This document shows, one piece after another, positions 5,054 to 5,937 of a stretch of DNA of 5,937 bases (position 1 is its first letter; each line of letters begins with the position of its first letter). The translations under genes were made by a program, and so were the position numbers. Source of the stretch: Bacillota bacterium (GTDB lineage: Bacteria > Bacillota > Clostridia > Peptostreptococcales > Anaerovoracaceae); contig JAQSXD010000247.1 in NCBI GenBank assembly GCA_029266295.1, positions 1-5,937 on the forward strand, written 5' to 3'. The notes beneath the pieces are model-generated. The model was given only the letters and a program-made list of their open reading frames with translations, had not been told where the DNA came from and ran no database searches.

Positions 5054-5937
5054 ATGAAGAAAAGCATACTTGGAAATACGGGCTTGCAGGTAACCGAAGT
5101 CGGATTCGGCGTTCTGACCGTAGGAAAAACGCAGCTAAATATGACCATTGATGAGGGGGCTGCTGTTCTCCGGTATGGTCTTGAGCGGGGAATCAACTTC
5201 CTGGATACTGCAGAATACTACGAAACCTATCCCTATATTAGAAAAGCGCTGAAAGGAACCTCTTTCGAACCGGTTATCACATCCAAAAGCCTGGGACGAA
5301 CCTATCATTCCATGGAAACTGCAATTGAGGAAGCAAGAAATGCACTTGATCGAGATGTGATTGACATTTTTCTTTTGCACGAAGTCCGGGAAGGTTCTGA
5401 TTTCGAAAATCGAGCCGGAGCATGGGAATGTCTTCAGGAAGCAAAAGCAAAAGGAATTGTTAAGGCCATTGGACTTTCCACCCATCATGTTGACGTTGCA
5501 GCGAAAGCATCAAATGTAAAGGAAATCGATGTACTCTTCCCGCTCATTAATCTTCAGAGTCTGGGAATTCGAAATGGTGCTGGTTTTGGAACAAAAGAAG
5601 AAATGGCAACGGAAATTAAAAACGCTTCGCAGGCGGGAAAAGGCGTTTTTGCCATGAAGGTGTTTGGCGGAGGAAATCTTGTAGGGCGCTATCAGGAAGC
5701 AGTTCAGTATGTTTGCAGCTTAGAGGGTATTTCATCTATGATGATCGGGTTTGGTTACAACCATGAAATCGACCGGATCATTGAGGCTGTGGAAGGATCT
5801 TTAGATCCTTCTTATGTTCCTGATCTTACAGAGAAAAAAATTCAAATCGATCAGGGAGACTGCGAAGGCTGTGGAAACTGCATTGTAAGATGTCCAAACG
5901 GAGCGATTTATCGCAACGACCAAGGACTCGCTGCAGT
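5054..5937 (+). CDS. Aldo/keto reductase with C-terminal ferredoxin-type Fe-S domain (3' end beyond the window)
   Basis: The frame is open from the ATG at 5054-5056 to the window edge, giving 294 complete codons. Residues 1 to about 250 form an aldo/keto reductase TIM barrel, an NAD(P)H-dependent carbonyl reductase fold. It starts KKSILGNTGLQVTEVGFG, and the catalytic tetrad is readable as Asp51 and Tyr56 (DTAEYY), Lys78 (TSKS) and His109 (LLHEV). After about residue 262 a different module begins with Cys270, Cys273, Cys276 and Cys280-Pro, the CxxCxxCxxxCP pattern of a [4Fe-4S] ferredoxin. A second such motif often follows and would lie past the edge. This architecture matches the Fe-S aldo/keto reductases common in anaerobic Firmicutes (COG1453-like); their substrates are mostly unknown, and none is assigned here. 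The start is supported by AAGGAG 8 bases upstream. The gene is divergent from the cyclase across 234 bases, so shared regulation is possible but unproven. Confidence 0.93.
   Translation, partial: MKKSILGNTGLQVTEVGFGVLTVGKTQLNMTIDEGAAVLRYGLERGINFLDTAEYYETYPYIRKALKGTSFEPVITSKSLGRTYHSMETAIEEARNALDRDVIDIFLLHEVREGSDFENRAGAWECLQEAKAKGIVKAIGLSTHHVDVAAKASNVKEIDVLFPLINLQSLGIRNGAGFGTKEEMATEIKNASQAGKGVFAMKVFGGGNLVGRYQEAVQYVCSLEGISSMMIGFGYNHEIDRIIEAVEGSLDPSYVPDLTEKKIQIDQGDCEGCGNCIVRCPNGAIYRNDQGLAA

Noticed and set aside
4918..5196. 92-codon minus-strand open frame crossing the divergent spacer
   Set aside because: It overlaps the start of the reductase gene and ends next to the cyclase promoter; its sequence has no family resemblance and no convincing ribosome binding site was seen.
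5135..5488. 117-codon open frame on the minus strand opposite the aldo/keto reductase
   Set aside because: It is antisense to a clearly conserved reductase barrel, has a Phe/Cys/Ser-rich shadow composition and no recognisable motif.
1..5937. CRISPR array, insertion sequence, tRNA or rRNA genes
   Set aside because: No regularly spaced repeats, no terminal inverted repeats or transposase frame, and no tRNA-like cloverleaf or rRNA sequence was seen on either strand.

Overview
The window looks like a low-to-mid GC Firmicute, most likely an anaerobe of the class Clostridia. This rests on the neighbour set alaS / ireB (UPF0297) / ruvX, which is a conserved Firmicute block, on the clostridial style of the alanyl-tRNA synthetase (a DKSLLLINSGMAPLK-type N-terminus and a Cys-rich insert), and on an aldo/keto reductase carrying a ferredoxin-type Fe-S motif. 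The species cannot be named from the sequence alone.

Most of the window (about 1-4820) is transcribed leftward. In the order of transcription it holds: a membrane-bound sensory diguanylate cyclase (516 aa, minus strand, 3269-4819); alaS (876 aa, 635-3265); ireB (82 aa with the start preferred here, 308-556); and the first 45 codons of ruvX (1-135, running off the left edge). A strong-looking extended -10 promoter lies about 60 bases upstream of the cyclase. The cyclase and alaS are separated by 3 bases, and the alaS ribosome binding site lies inside the last codons of the cyclase, so the two are almost certainly co-transcribed and probably translationally coupled. ireB and ruvX each have a perfect TATAAT box of their own just upstream, and a moderate hairpin lies between them. 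The block may therefore be a nested set of units rather than one simple operon.

To the right, a 234-base divergent intergenic region (4820-5053) separates the cyclase from a rightward gene (5054 to the window end, incomplete). That gene encodes an aldo/keto reductase with an intact catalytic tetrad and, at residues 270-280, a Cys-x2-Cys-x2-Cys-x3-Cys-Pro motif that starts a C-terminal Fe-S domain.

Functionally this is a core housekeeping neighbourhood: aminoacylation, a Ser/Thr-kinase substrate protein and RNA/DNA processing. The less ordinary element is a c-di-GMP-producing receptor placed as the leader gene of alaS, where many Firmicutes would have a T-box leader. No mobile element, CRISPR array, tRNA or rRNA was seen. 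I found no convincing wholly new system; the cyclase-alaS coupling is the most interesting arrangement.
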